Origin: Tetranychus cinnabarinus
Lineage: Eukaryota > Arthropoda > Arachnida > Trombidiformes > Tetranychidae
Direction of reading: 5' to 3'
Assembly (NCBI GenBank): GCA_022266195.1
Contig: WHVY01000003.1
Coordinates: 5,952,001 to 6,016,000 of the forward strand
DNA length: 64,000 bases
The notes under the pieces were generated by a model, which saw only the letters and a list, made by a program, of their open reading frames with translations, ran no database searches and was not told the origin of the DNA. Made by a program: the position numbers and the translations under genes. Below, piece by piece: positions 13,801-26,645 of the stretch (the stretch's first letter is position 1; each line of letters opens with the position of its first letter).

Positions 13801-16800
13801 GTCATGTTTTTCTTCTCTGAAATAAATCGCAAAAAGAAAACAACAATTAACAGAACATTAATTTATATCAACATCACCAACTAAAAGGTAAACAAGAATC
13901 TGAACAACAGATAATACCAGAAATCTCATTGTTAATATAATAGAAAGGGATATTTCCTGTATCTTGGCTAATTTTATGGCCATTAAAGTAATCAAAGGAA
14001 ACAATAAAAGAAAAGCAAATTTGATTTCTTGTTTTACCAAAATATAAATCAATGATGGAACCAAAATAAGGCTAAAGAAACAATGAAAAGCCCAATGAAA
14101 ACCTGTCTCACCTAATTCACAATTTTCATAAATAATAAACAATATTTCAAGTTACAATCGGAATACAATACAACCTTTGAAAAAGCTGTTTATTATTGAA
14201 ACTCAACATTTTTACCCAATGCTCTGAATACAATATAACAATACAATTTTTATGATCAACAAATGTATACATTGGTTGTAATGTATCAGTATGTTAAAGT
14301 AAGCATATTTTAATGATTGTTACACAGAAATAATATTTTATAATTCAAGATTTATTCAAGATTTACATAACTTTCTTCCTTCCTTGTAATAATAATGATA
14401 CTTGAAAAGCTATCCAATTGTAAAGTCAATTCATTTTGCTTACTTAACCCTTTATAACGTTATATTGAACCCAAAAAAATGATGATAACCAGGGAAGTTT
14501 CCTTCCAAAGAGCTTGTCTAAGCAAAACTAAATGTAATCCAATAATTGAACATTAATTTGAATGAAAGATCCGCCAATTTAGATACATTTAACTGCTAAT
14601 AATACAAAGTAAATAAGATGAATCTCAATACAAGAAGTATGGAAACATTGAGACATTGATTCCTCATAAAATTTCTCAAATTACAACTTATTTACTCTGA
14701 ACAAGGTTCATTGTAATCATGTTTTCATGGGAAAATAACTAAACTCAAGACATAAGAAACCCAAAAAAATGAACAATTTCCGCCATTCGTGAGACTCTAT
14801 TGACTCTACTTTGAACAACAACCAAGACAATCGGATTCATCCACAAAATAAAAAGACTAAAAGCAATATTAAAAAGGTTAAGATAATAGTTTGGTCCGGA
14901 AGAGGAACCCAAAAATATCCATCAAAATATTTTGACATTTGGTAAGACTGAAAGCCTAAAATGTATTCCAATCAATATCAATCAACATTTACATGAAATA
15001 ATCAATATTTTTGTTTGATTGTTGTGAAAGTGATATTTTGTTTTCTGGTAAAGAAAATCAATTTACACAATTATCAAGCAAAAATTGAATAACAACTACA
15101 ATTGATCATTTTACAGATCAACAATTGAACTGAGCAAATGTTTGGTTAAACTAAATAAACAGTCAATTATTATGCATTTCAACTTGATTTACAATCATTT
15201 CTCGTCTAACCCAATGTACACATTTTGGGTTAACTGAATTAGCTTCATTAACCTTTAGGTAATCACATTAATAAATTGCAACAATTGAAGGTAAAGAATC
15301 ATTTAATGAAATCAAAAAGATTGACTATTACAATGTTTTCAAGAATTTGTAAATAAAAAAGCGATTCACCAAAATTTCAAAAACCAAGTTGATTCCAATC
15401 AATTTTTCAGCCTTTTTCAAGTGATCATCAAACCTTCCTGTAATAAAGTTCACTCCCTTCTTCATGGAATCAATCTTTGCAGAAAAATTGAAACATTTTG
15501 AAGTAATTTGCTAGAGAAGAGAAAATTTTCTTCTAATTTTTGTTCAACACTAAAATTACCAGAAACTTGATTCTGGGTCCAGCACTTGTTTCTTTTGAAT
15601 GGCTTTCTGGGAATAAGATAATGACAACTCTTTCAGAAACTCTTATTGATTGTTGATGTTGGTAATCTTGTAATTACAATAACAATCAATATGGCAACTT
15701 GACTGGGAATTGAAATAACTATCAATAAATGTTAAGGAAGGCAAAAAAAGCGTTGAAATAATCATTTTGGGTTTAACCATTTAGCTTCTGTGAGCAAAGG
15801 AAATATAAAAACATTAACTTGAAATGAAAAGAGTTACATTCAAGAATCAATCGGGTAAAGTGTTTAAATTGATGTAACCTAAAGGTTGTCCAATGTTTTA
15901 TTCAATGTCTAAAACCAACAAAGTTAACCAGTTAACCAGTTAACAGAGATATTTACCAGTTTTTTTTCAACTTCATTTTTCTGCTCTATTGACTAAACAT
16001 ACGTTAAGGTTATGGCAAAAAAAGATGTTGCCTTTGATCAACCTTTCAGTCTTACAATTACGACCAATTTAACAGGCAAAGGGAAAAGCTTACATTATTT
16101 AATGCAGATTAGTGCAGTTTCAATGATGCAAACTGTGAATTATAATCAGTTTAATGTAACATGATAAATGCATTGAGGAGTTAAGATGATAATGAAAAGG
16201 CAGGGAAGGAAATAAAAGGTAGCGAACGAAAAAACCAACCAAGAAACAAGAAGAAAAAAATGATTCTACTAAAAGCTGTACAATTTACTGTACAGATTAT
16301 TCGCCATTAATAATTTGAATTGCATGAAATTTTAATCAACCCTCTACTGTTGCTCATTCTGGTCCGAGTTTATATAAACCAGTAAAATCAATACTAATGA
16401 TATGGCTTATAATATTTACTTTGGTGTAACACAAATGTATCATCATTACCAGTTTAGGTAAAGAGTGAACAAAAAGAAGAGTAAAACCCTTTTCTGGTTC
16501 ACTTTTTTAACCAGATCAAAAGTAACAGTTGACAGTTAAATTATTAACTTGGTTAACACAAAATGGTTATAACATTATTTCAACTAACCAATGGTCTGGA
16601 CAAAAGCAACGTAAAACATTGAGTTAATTAATTACTTTCAATGTTAACACAGCTAACCTTTCACTGGTTTTCACCTCAACTAACCTGAACAATATTGGGT
16701 TCATTAAAATTGCTCAAATTGTTGAAAGTAAATACTTTTGTAAACCCTGAACTCAATGATAATCTATTAATAATAAATGGTTCAAATTGTTAAACTGCAA

Positions 16801-19800
16801 ATAATTTATTCTCTTCATTCTCATTTTACAATCAATTACCCAAATTTACAGACAAAATAGATTGAATAAGCGTCCTCATTGAATCAAGATGACTTTACAA
16901 TGAAAAGTCTGCTTTTCAACTCGATCAGTCCTTTCATCATATCTAAATAGTCATAATAGCAATTAACCAAATTTCACTCATTTGAATGTTAATCACGAAC
17001 AGACTGTTTAGGATTAAGTTAATCGATGTTTGTTGTTTGGAGGTTTTGCTTCTGACTTTGACTTTCAATCTCTTCAACATTTCCCTTGTAAGATTTATTT
17101 TGCATTCATTTTGATTCCATGCAATCTTTTTTCATCATTTTGACAGGGAAAATTGTAGACCAAAAGCCAAGAAAATGTGTCAAAAATGTTGATGAAACTT
17201 TCAATGCTTGTGATACAATGATCAAGAAAACCTTCATTGAACTGATCTCAATGTTTCAACTGTGTTTTAAAATTCAAACATGCAACCAGAATAAAAGACA
17301 TTTTTGCTTTGTAAGTCATTAACCAGAAAACCAGAAAATGTGTTTCAATAGCAATTGTCGATTTATAATTAGTGAAACTTGTCGATTGAAAACTTGTCAA
17401 ACTTGAAAGATTGTCTAAATGTCAACGAGTTTAATTGTTGATTGTGATTGAACATTTAACAAAGTAAAATGTGCAAAATAATTTATAAATAGAACGTCAA
17501 ATTTGATTGAAATGCATCTTTGTTGGTTCCTTTGAATTTTTAATGTAATTTTTAGATTCCCAGTTGAGATTGAAATTGGTTTTCAAAGTTTTTCAACTTT
17601 GCACTGAGAATCTCAAGATTGAATGGGAAAAGAAAAGGATCAATATTTTTAGGTGAAAGTAAACATGAATTGAAACAGAAACAAAGGTTATAATACATTT
17701 CACTGTCACTTTCTTTATACTGTATGCTGTTGAGAGATAGAAGAAAAAAGTTGAGTGCAAAATTATTTCCCTGAAGATTAACTTTTCAGTTTCAACCTTT
17801 TCAGATTGACAAAAAAGTAAAGTCAAAAACACCAGAAAAAAACCAGAAAAAGAGACCAAAAAAGCAGTGCAACTTGAAGATCAAATGGTTCAATAACAAA
17901 GTTAACAAGAAACAATTTGCAACATTAAGATGCCAATATGGACTTTTCATTTCATTTTAATCATTGAATATGATTCCAACTTGAGAATCAAATTTTTCTG
18001 TTTACTTTTCATGGATAAACCTTTTGTGTCTTCTCAATGGATACACATTGTCATCTTGAAAGGCATTCATGATGTATTTGAAAGCAATAATTTATGAGAA
18101 GGAAATTCATTTTCATTACATTCTCATCATGAATTCACATTATAAAGATGACAATTTTCTTATTCATCGATATTTTTCAAGGAACAACCTGAACAGAGGA
18201 AACCATTGATAATGTTAACTCCATTGTTACTTGGAATTCATTAGGAACAGATAATGATATTTACAGGATAAAGCTACATGAAAATGTATTAAAGGCTAAC
18301 TTCATTTTCAATGTTAAATATGTTTCCATAGGAGAAAAGGTTAATAAGATTTGCTTTAATCTACAGGTTTAGTGTTGAGTGTTCAATGTTATTTCAATTG
18401 GGATTGAATGGTTGAACAAAAGTCTATTGAGATTAAATTTTGTATTTTCAAGGCAAAAATGGTTATAATTTGCTTTGATCAGCTTTAAAATTGTTATTTT
18501 GTTAAAGTACCTGTTAAGCAAAGCATTTAAATTGAAAAACATTCTGGTAATGTTTAAATTAAAATAAAGTTTTCCCTTCAAGAGCAATATTCAAATGGTT
18601 CAATTCAATTGTGCATTCAACACTTTAAATTTACTCGGTTCAACCTTTCAAATGGTCAATTTAACAAATTAGTCATTTCAGGCTTTAAATGAAATTCAAG
18701 GGAAACATCATCCAGTTTCTCATGAAAACACATTTACCAAAATATCAACCTTTTCATGGATCGATTGAAAAATTGAAAACAAAAATCCATTGAATGCAAA
18801 TATTCAATTGTAATCTGTTGGTCAAGTTAACGTTTAAATTGATATTCAATTCAGTTATTCATTTATTAATCGTTTACAGTTGAATCGCCTTAAAGTGAAC
18901 CTAAAATGAATTTTTGCCATTAAATAAATATTGAATATTTTGCTTCAACTTAACCGAAAAGCCATTTTTTGTTACAACTTTCAGGTAAACAGGGAATGAA
19001 TGATATTTGAAGGGAAAAATGAAGGAAAAAAGCTGATCAAAGAAGAGGTATTTTCAAGTGATCATCATGAAACTGGATAGTTATAATAAAACTGAATGAC
19101 AGGAATCAGAAAATAAAATGAAAAAGCAAACTTGAAACGTTTTGAGAAGAAGAAAAATTTCGGAGGAAAATTCATATTTTTGTTTACCTCACTCCCTGTC
19201 ATGATGACAATTGCTGTCAACAATTTTGAATTGTAAAAATTGCAACAAGAATTAACAGTAAAAGTAGAAACTTTATTGCAAGACAATTTAGACTTGAATT
19301 GAACATTTGATGAAAAAATCAATATCATTGTAATGATTAATAAGTCAAGGAAGCTTTCAATACATTTCTTATATTTTCATCATTATAATCATTATTGCCA
19401 TTGAGAGTTACAATGATAATGATGGAAACAATTTGGACCCAAAAATTTACTTTTACCTCAAAGCTAATTAACATGCGACTGAAACAGTTTAATGATGATA
19501 GACAATGAAAGTGAATTAAGAATTGACGATTGAAACAGTTTAATGAATCAATCAATTTTTATGGTGAAGAGCAATTCTTCCATTAAAAGTCAATTTAATC
19601 AATCGAAGAATCAAGACTTTTATATCAATTCTTCAAATGTCTTTTCGATTAAATTTTCATTCAAATCTATTCCATTCCGTCCTGGATTTATCTGATTTCA
19701 AGTTGCTAGAGACATTTTTGAAAAACAATGAACAAGTTGAATTGATTTTGATTTTTACCTGCATTTTGTTTCATCTTTTCAAGGTAAATATTGAAATGCA

Positions 19801-22800
19801 GATTCTAATAACATTAATGTTAGTAAATTATGGTTAACCTGCAAAATTAATGGCTAATTTTGACACTTTGTTTAATTTTTACCAGAGTTTGTTGGTTGAA
19901 AAATGGCAATTTGGGTCAGATGTGTTTGATTATTCAATTAGTAAATCATTTGTTTTTATCAATCATTTTGTTTACTTCTACCACGCCTAGAGTAACTGTT
20001 ATTATTTATTTCATTTTTTATCAGATAATACAATAATAATGGCAACAATGTTAACTGGGAGTGCATTTAATTCATCACAATTGATGGACAACTCCCAAAT
20101 TATGTTGCTTTTATACACTTTACTTACATTAACTTTGTATTATTTGTTTTCAGATCCTTTTTTCATCTATTTTATTGTGCTTCATGAGTAACGAGCGTTT
20201 ACAGAACAAAAAAAGTGTTCAATCAACAGTGAAAATAAATTATATCATGATTTAAATGATTAACTTGGTTGATTTAGTTGATTGATGGTTGGGTTTTCTG
20301 GTTAAAATAAGCCTTTAACAAAATCTTAATTAACATACTATCCCTCAATTTATCCCTCCTTTTTTTGCCGCATTTCTGGTTCTCCCTTTTTAACTGTAGA
20401 ACGTCTGACTTAACTGTTTTTTTAACTGTGTTTTTTTAATTAATTAAGGTTTTTAGTTTAATTCTTGTAATTTTTGATTATTAATTTGGCTGTTCTTGCC
20501 TCGATTTGCTTTGATTGCTGGTGTTAACCTTTACTAGCGTTTTTTTGTTATCATTAGATACGTCGTTTGGTAAATGGCTTTCCATGTGCAGTCAATGTGC
20601 AACTCTTTTGGATCAATGTGAGTAACATCCATCTTATTTTTTCAAATTTAGTGATTTTTTTATTTATTGTTTTAGACTTAATAGATAGCTGTTATTATGT
20701 GCTTTATTGGTTATGTTGAAAAATCATGCAAATCCATTAAAAATATGAATCGATTCACCCAAAGGTACAACGATCCAACGTGATGTTGGTTGGTTAAGTT
20801 CAATTCATACGGGATGTAGGATTACCATTAGTGTGTTTTTGCTAAGCTAGTTTCATTGCTTCGGATGGATGGAAACATGGATCAATCAAGAAATTTCACC
20901 TGATAATGAACAATCATTTTCCAATGCATAATTCATATGCATTGATCATGGAGAAGGAATATTGCGTGAAGAGAGCATTTTGTTATTTTCATACTTAAAA
21001 AGCATTTTTATTTGCTTCTGATTGAAAAAAAGAGTTCAGCTTTACAGTCCAGGTTTGCCTGATTATCTAAACATTTAACAGAAAACGTTTCTGAAAATTG
21101 CAACCATCAATTTAAAATGTTTCCAACAATGCAACTTTAAGATGGGAAACAAAATTTTCTCATCACCATGCAGCTATTTTCCTGAATTTAAGTTGATTTC
21201 ATTCGATCATTTATTACAGATTGAAATAAATGTGAAAATGAACAAATTGGCAAAAGATAATTGGATGATTGATGATCCCATGTTTTGATTTAAAGTTATC
21301 ATGACTAAAAAGGAGAAAGAGGTAAAATAGGAAGAAGTAAAAAATATCAAATAATAAATTGACATTAACTGAATCAAACTAGAGGAAACAATCATAATAT
21401 TTGGTGAAAAAAGTAGAACATCGATTTCCAATTGAGTAGTAAATTTTTTACTCAGACTTTCTGGTTTACCTTATGTTATTTTTCATTCTCTTCCTGTTTA
21501 TCTCTTCACCATTATCATCATCATTCCCAATCTTCATTGTCTTCCCATTCAGCCTTATCTCTAGCTTAAAACCTCTTCAGTTTTGTTGTTTTTTGCCTGG
21601 TGAAATATTTATTCCTTGTTTATAATAGAAGTCTAATCTGTAAATCCTATCATTGTTATTATGGGTAAAAAAGCAGAAGAAAAAGATGATGAAAAGAAGA
21701 ACAAGAATTATCATCATACTTGATTCTTTTGTAATAATATTACTCAAATTTGTTGGTAATTTATATCAACCGGGATCATCGTATATCAACAATTGTACCA
21801 AAAATGTTGATCTAAACACTAATCATCAACAAAATCATTGATCTATACTAATACACATCTGATTGTTCAATTCATTGTTTCTGTAAGATTTAAGGATTTA
21901 GCCCTTTATCCCACTATTTATATTCATTTCCTCAATTTGGCCTCTTAATCGATTGTAAATTGTCAACCATTGTACTCAATTTACCTTCAAATGAAGCCAC
22001 TTACAATGAACCTTTCAAAATCAATCCGGCAATAATGCGAAAAGCAAATGCTTCAAGATTAAACTTGCTATTGACCATGTTATTAGCTTTTCATTAGAAT
22101 TTCATGTTATTTTTCTTTCCTTTCAGATTCCTAATGAATAATGTTGAAATTTTGTTTTCCCTTGAAAACAACGTTACCCAGGAAGAGACTGTAGAAGACT
22201 GGTTTCCTAATCGTAATACCATCACCATTTATATTCAGTTTTATCTTATTTACTCAATGATGAAAATTTCAAGCCAACAAACAACATTTCACTTTCATCT
22301 TTTAACATGTTTATCATCATCTTTATCAGCAATACAGAGCTCAAGGGAAGGAATAAAAGACAAGAATCCAACATTCATCTTTACATGACATTACTCATTA
22401 AAAACATATTCTTCCAGTATTCTCATCAAGAAATGCATTCAACTTTTACCCTCATCATCATTCATCCTTTGAATATTATTGAATATTAACATGTTCAGGG
22501 TGAACACTTTTCCACGTAATCTTGAAATCTTTCATCATGAGCTAATTCAAAATTTTTTTTCCTTCCTTTTTCAGCTTCAATCAATCTTTTTTCACATTTG
22601 ATCAACTAAGGAAGATCTGCACAATCGCCTGTTATCGATATTTTGGTAATCAATTTTTAAACTGAATCAAAATTTAATGCTGATTATTGATACAACACTT
22701 CGTGAATGAAATAATTGCAGATTCAAGTTTGCCAAAAAGTGGATTTCATGGAAAAATTTCAACAGGCGATTTTCCCTATTCATTTGCAGATCCTTCTGAA

Positions 22801-25378
22801 AAAGTAAGGAAACGAAAATAAGAAATTCAAGATAAAGGTTGAACATTCTGTTTAGTTTCAAACTTAACCATGAAAAGAAACAGCTTTTGAAAGTTCACAA
22901 ACAGAAAGCTACAAAAAACTCGGTAAATTTTAAGATGAATGTTCAAGATTTGGTTCTTGAAAAATCACTCGAAATAATTTCAATTATTCTGTGAATAATG
23001 AGTTACTTGGGTTCTGGCTTTTTTAGAGTTCAATGATGAATGCCTGAATATTTATGCATAATAATTTCTACCTCGCATTTCTAACTAATCTTATATATTA
23101 TCATGTAATTTACTCTCAATTAACTGTTGATATTCTTGCTTTGTTTTCCTGTGAAAACAAAAGGTAATATTAAAAAAATTGAAGGAAAAAAGATGAACTG
23201 AAAGAAAAAAACAAAAAAGTAAAGGTTACACCTCATTAAGCGTTTACTTATGGTTGCCCAAATAGCATATTATAAGTAAATAATGTGATATAATGTGATA
23301 TACATATTGGTTGAACTCTGATGAAAGTTAGATCAGCATTATAGTCTGTTTTCAGAGTTTATCATGGATTCTGTTGACTGTAAACAGAAATTTTGTTTTG
23401 TATCTTTTGAGCTTTAAAATGTATTCACTGGGTAAAAATGGTAGTTTGTTGAAATACATTTACCGTTAATATTTTATAGTAATGAAGAAATAATTCACCT
23501 ATTAAAGTTTATTTTATGGCATTAATGAAAGATTTCAAATGTAATAACTGTTTGTTGTGTTATAACTTTCATTTTATTTTCACTGCTGGTCAAGTGATAA
23601 TTTACTAACCTTGAGATTAGCTTTTCAATCAGCTTTTGAATATTTTCGTCTGTTATTGAAACAAGATGACCCTTGATTGAAGTTGAGGAACATATTGCTT
23701 CAGCTTCTGACCATGTTACCAGATTATCAGTGAAAAGCTTATAACAATGGGAATCAAAGTGATACCAATCAGTTGATTGATGAGGACACAAAAGTTTAGA
23801 CCCAATAAAGGTTGAATATGGTAATGCTGAATATTCAAAACAAAATTCTGGACCAATTGGATCGTGATCATGGATTTCTAGAGGGTCAATGTTGTCCTCT
23901 GTGGAAGAAGGTGAGGTTGAAGCAAAAGTTGTAACAACAGATACACTAACTGAAGATCCAGTTAAACTGATTGCTGGTGGACCAGATTTAGATCCTTCAC
24001 AAATCAAAACACTTTCAGATAAAGTAGAATTACTTTTGATTATTAGGTGAGGGCGTTTGGAACAATAAGAGGTTGATTCTGAAGATGTAGATCGCCTTTT
24101 ATTGAAAGCTTCTTGATCCGTAGATTCATTGGCAATATAGCTTGATTGTGCATATTTAACATGATTTTGTTCATCGAGACCATGATAATTGTCCAAAACA
24201 AGGGTTAAAAAAGTTAATTCAAAGGTCCATGGAGTTAAATTGGAGGAAGTAGTCGATGGTGACAATGATGGCGATGATGATTGATTGATGTTATTGATGG
24301 ATGGTGGATAAATTGTGAGAAGACAACTTTCATCCCAATACTCAACAGCATGGTTACCACTACAAAAAATAGATCTGGAACCTGAATCGGATGCATAAAG
24401 GGTTACTTGAGGACATTTTTCAATGGGAATGGCAATCATTTTAAATCCAAGTGAACCTGTTGATGAAAGATCTGTATGAAAGTGGATTGACAAATTTTCA
24501 TGCAGAGAAACGATTTCACCAAGAGATTGATCACTGCATAAGTTGATTGTAACCATTGAAGTGTTGATAGATGTAGCTGATTGCCGTGATTGTTTATCTT
24601 TATTGTAATGCTTTGCTGGTCCTAATGTAATATAATCTTTTTCACAACCAGAAAATTCTGTTAAACCATCTAAATCATTTGTACTATCAAATTTAATCAA
24701 CCAATGGTACCCAGCCAAACCGGTAACAGTGATCCAACAATCAATCCCAGGTGGATATGTATCAGGATAATTTGGAGTATAAAGGGTAAGATTGGATGAA
24801 TTGGATGTCCAAACACGAGTATAATTACATTTGCTCGGGTGTAAATGTAATTTGTGATCTTGTAAATTGTTATAATGGGATGAAAACTTGGTCTCGTTAT
24901 TTTCCTCAAACAAAATTGGACTTATTGGTGGCTCAATATTTTTATCAGTTTGGCTATTATATTTATTAGGTGTATTATAACTTGACCCAGTATCTTTTCC
25001 TTGTTTGTCTTCTTCTTTATCCTCTTCTCCTCTTTTACCTGCTTCATCACTATTGACATTATCATCATTATCTCCACTATCAACACCTTTTCCTACTTCC
25101 CTTCCATTTCCATCCATACTTGTTGATAAATTTTCGTCTTGAACTTGATTATCTTTTTGTGGTGATTGCAAAGGTGTGATCGTCGATTTGGAACCAGTAT
25201 GAGAAATGTAAATTGTTTCCGATCCAATCGGAAGAGATGTTGATGATGTTATTGGAATGGCCAGTAAAAAGAAAGGTAACAAAAGCAATAATAAATGTAT
25301 AACTGGTAACAACATTTGACTTGTGTTAATAACATTGAATAGATTAACTGGAGTTAACTTGTTGGTTGTGTTAATCAT
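1846..25378 (-). CDS. Giant CUB / C-type lectin / EGF single-pass membrane protein (about 2,800 aa)
   Basis: Ten exons join in phase: 25378–23610, 13816–13659, 12154–11930, 11817–11601, 11524–10569, 7509–7004, 6686–5957, 5839–5453, 5381–2060 and 1978–1850. Every junction has GT/AG and keeps the domain pattern. Order: signal peptide (residues about 22–46, Leu-rich); acidic linker; CUB about 184–322 (NYPDTYPPG motif); a second Cys-flanked CUB-like region; CTLD about 530–715, split over exons 1–3 (WIGATD, CEARNAFICQ); CUB (TPGYPNPYPNN); CTLD (WTTARRICND, CNHQAGYICKK); CUB (SPNYPGLY); CUB (SPGYPNW); a degenerate CUB-like part; three EGF modules about 1525–1655; a membrane span about 1676–1697 followed by KKK; and a roughly 1,100-residue Ser/Asp-rich tail, mostly one 3.3-kb exon. 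The tail repeats a SLDD(F/Y) motif. Secreted relatives of these domains bind glycans or proteins, so an adhesion or receptor role is inferred. If the last donor (AGG TAA) is not used, the protein stops at 1846. No orthologue name is claimed. Confidence 0.85.
7510..10568 (-). other. Intron of the CUB/lectin gene; no exon seen
   Basis: This is the 3.06-kb intron between the exon carrying the second lectin domain and the exon carrying the next CUB domain, with donor GGTAAGT next to 10569 and acceptor TAATAG next to 7509. I find no conserved open frame in it. It contains a GC-rich patch near 9140–9190 and a 12-bp inverted match described separately. Confidence 0.6.
9140..9841. repeat. Possible decayed mobile-element remnant with short inverted ends
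   Basis: A GC-rich patch (about 9140–9190) stands out from the AT-rich intron. TAGTCTGAGCGA at 9157–9168 recurs as its exact reverse complement at 9830–9841, enclosing about 660 bp. No transposase frame is visible between them and no target-site duplication was found. A 12-bp match could arise by chance, so this is only a candidate. Confidence 0.25.
12390..13585. repeat. Long inverted repeat (foldback element) inside intron 2 of the CUB/lectin gene
   Basis: The left arm, about 12390–12878, reads as the reverse complement of the right arm, about 13085–13585, with a loop near 206 bp. Matching landmarks are GGCCTTTGGACTAAAAACTT in the left arm against its reverse complement near 13160, TTATTTGTCCATAAAAATTG near 12720 against 13225–13245, and the ctcgagaa/ttctcgag blocks near 12497 and 13460. 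By eye the inner arms agree at roughly nine bases in ten, and the outer 100 bp are more diverged. No coding capacity is seen. A MITE/foldback transposon, or an inverted duplication that yields hairpin RNA from the intron, would both fit. Confidence 0.85.
13817..23609 (-). other. First intron (9.8 kb) of the CUB/lectin gene; no convincing exon
   Basis: The lectin domain is split between the exon ending at 23610 (donor AG|GTTAGT, phase 2) and the exon starting at 13816, so this whole interval is intronic on the minus strand. It is AT-rich with many short Thr/Asn/Phe-rich chance frames. The hydrophobic 94-codon frame at 13858–14142 has no family features. Several CAT/ATC-rich simple-sequence patches occur. 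I see no nested gene. Confidence 0.55.
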
Positions 25379-25984
25379 TGAAAAGAGCACTGGCAATTAG
25401 TGAACTTAGTTTCCATAGATTTAACCCAAAATGTTGGCCACCAGAAGAGACGCAAAAATCATCTGCTTAACCAAACAGAAGGGTTGAAACATGAAGCACA
25501 TTTTGTCGACTTTTTTACAACACTTGCACCATTTTAACTGCATTTTGGCTTTCAATTAAAGTTGGACAGTTGAATTAACAAGCATATATATTGGATATTT
25601 AGACGTAAATTAGATTAATTAACAAAAACTTGGAGGAATCAGTAAACCTAGTCCATAACTTGTTATAAAACTTTGCGTTAACATGAGAATGACGAAAGCA
25701 AAAACCGTTAACAAGTGTGTAGCAGAAGAAAGAGCACAAAATTTGAAATCCCAATGGTGATGTATTTACCAGATTTACATTGAATTTATCAATAAATTTA
25801 ACACTCACATAATCAACAGCAAATTAATAATTTCTTGTGTGTAGATATTTATGACAAAATAACAGTGTAAAACCAATATCATTAATCACTTTGAGTGTAA
25901 AAAAGCAATAGTTGGTCAGTAAGTTGATTAGATTTAGGTTTGGTAACTATGGGTTACGTTGCTTTTTGATAAATACATAAGTGA

Positions 25985-26050
25985 ATGTTATATTATTTTA
26001 TATTATTATTATCATTGTATATTATATTATTATTATCATCATCATCTCTT
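25985..26050. repeat. AT-rich simple repeat (tattat / atcatc)
   Basis: Runs of TATTAT and TTATTATTATCATCATCATC form a low-complexity patch of about 65 bp. ATC/GAT triplet patches of this type recur across the gene-poor flanks (for example 33595–33612, 51000–51010 and 56818–56832). Confidence 0.7.
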
Positions 26051-26273
26051 TAACCATATTTTTTGTTCAGGTAATAAAAGGTAAAAATAATACTATTAAT
26101 GGTTGAGAGTTTTTTTTCCAGTGGTAAAGTCAAAGTTACAATGCAAACGAGTAAAGTTTAACTGACAACAAAAAGTGGAAGGAAAAAAGTAAAGATCAAG
26201 AAAAGTGTATTATTTTCATTTTTGTGGGACTAGATTTTGTTCATCATCATCATCATCAAGGGAAACTCATTTC

Positions 26274-26645
26274 ATGTCTGTTCAATTGAACAACCCCAAA
26301 AGTTCTGTGGGACTTGAACAGATAAAGAATGAGAAAGTTCAACTTTTGCCTCTTCATGAGTCTGTCTATCAACAAAATTTCATCTTTCGAGTTACCTTCT
26401 TTTTATTTCCCATTGAAGTTGCCCTGCGCTTGACTCAGCTTATTATTGATCTAATGCTACTTGTAGCGGCAAACAGGTAAGCTTGATGAAGATTTGGAAG
26501 AAGAAGAAAGGAAGAAAAGGAAGAGAAATGAGAGAAGAAAAAAAGAGAAGACGAAAAAGTAAAGACGAAGAAGATGGCGAAATGTTGAATTTTACCTTGC
26601 ATTTTCAGGTTTACTTACAATTTGGTTTATCACTCCACACCTTGA
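26274..26645 (+). CDS. Candidate small two-exon membrane protein (uncertain)
   Basis: From ATG 26274 the frame runs 203 nt to a good donor (ACAG|GTAAGC at 26476). An acceptor (TTTTCAG) at 26608 joins in phase 2 to a short last exon ending TGA at 26645, for about 79 residues. The first exon is less AT-rich than its surroundings and encodes a polar N-terminus followed by a hydrophobic helix-like stretch ending LLVAANR. It resembles no family I know. The short length and a terminal exon of only 11 codons make a chance frame quite possible. Its position, divergent from the CUB/lectin gene and about 900 bp from that start codon, would also fit a regulatory transcript. Confidence 0.25.

Noticed and set aside
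13858..14142. Hydrophobic 94-residue minus-strand frame in intron 1
   Set aside because: Ile/Leu-rich and AT-driven, with no splice or domain support. It lies in the intron 42 bp upstream (5') of a real exon.
22104..22489. Overlapping frames of 94 and 60 codons
   Set aside because: Low complexity, located inside the 9.8-kb intron, no conserved feature.
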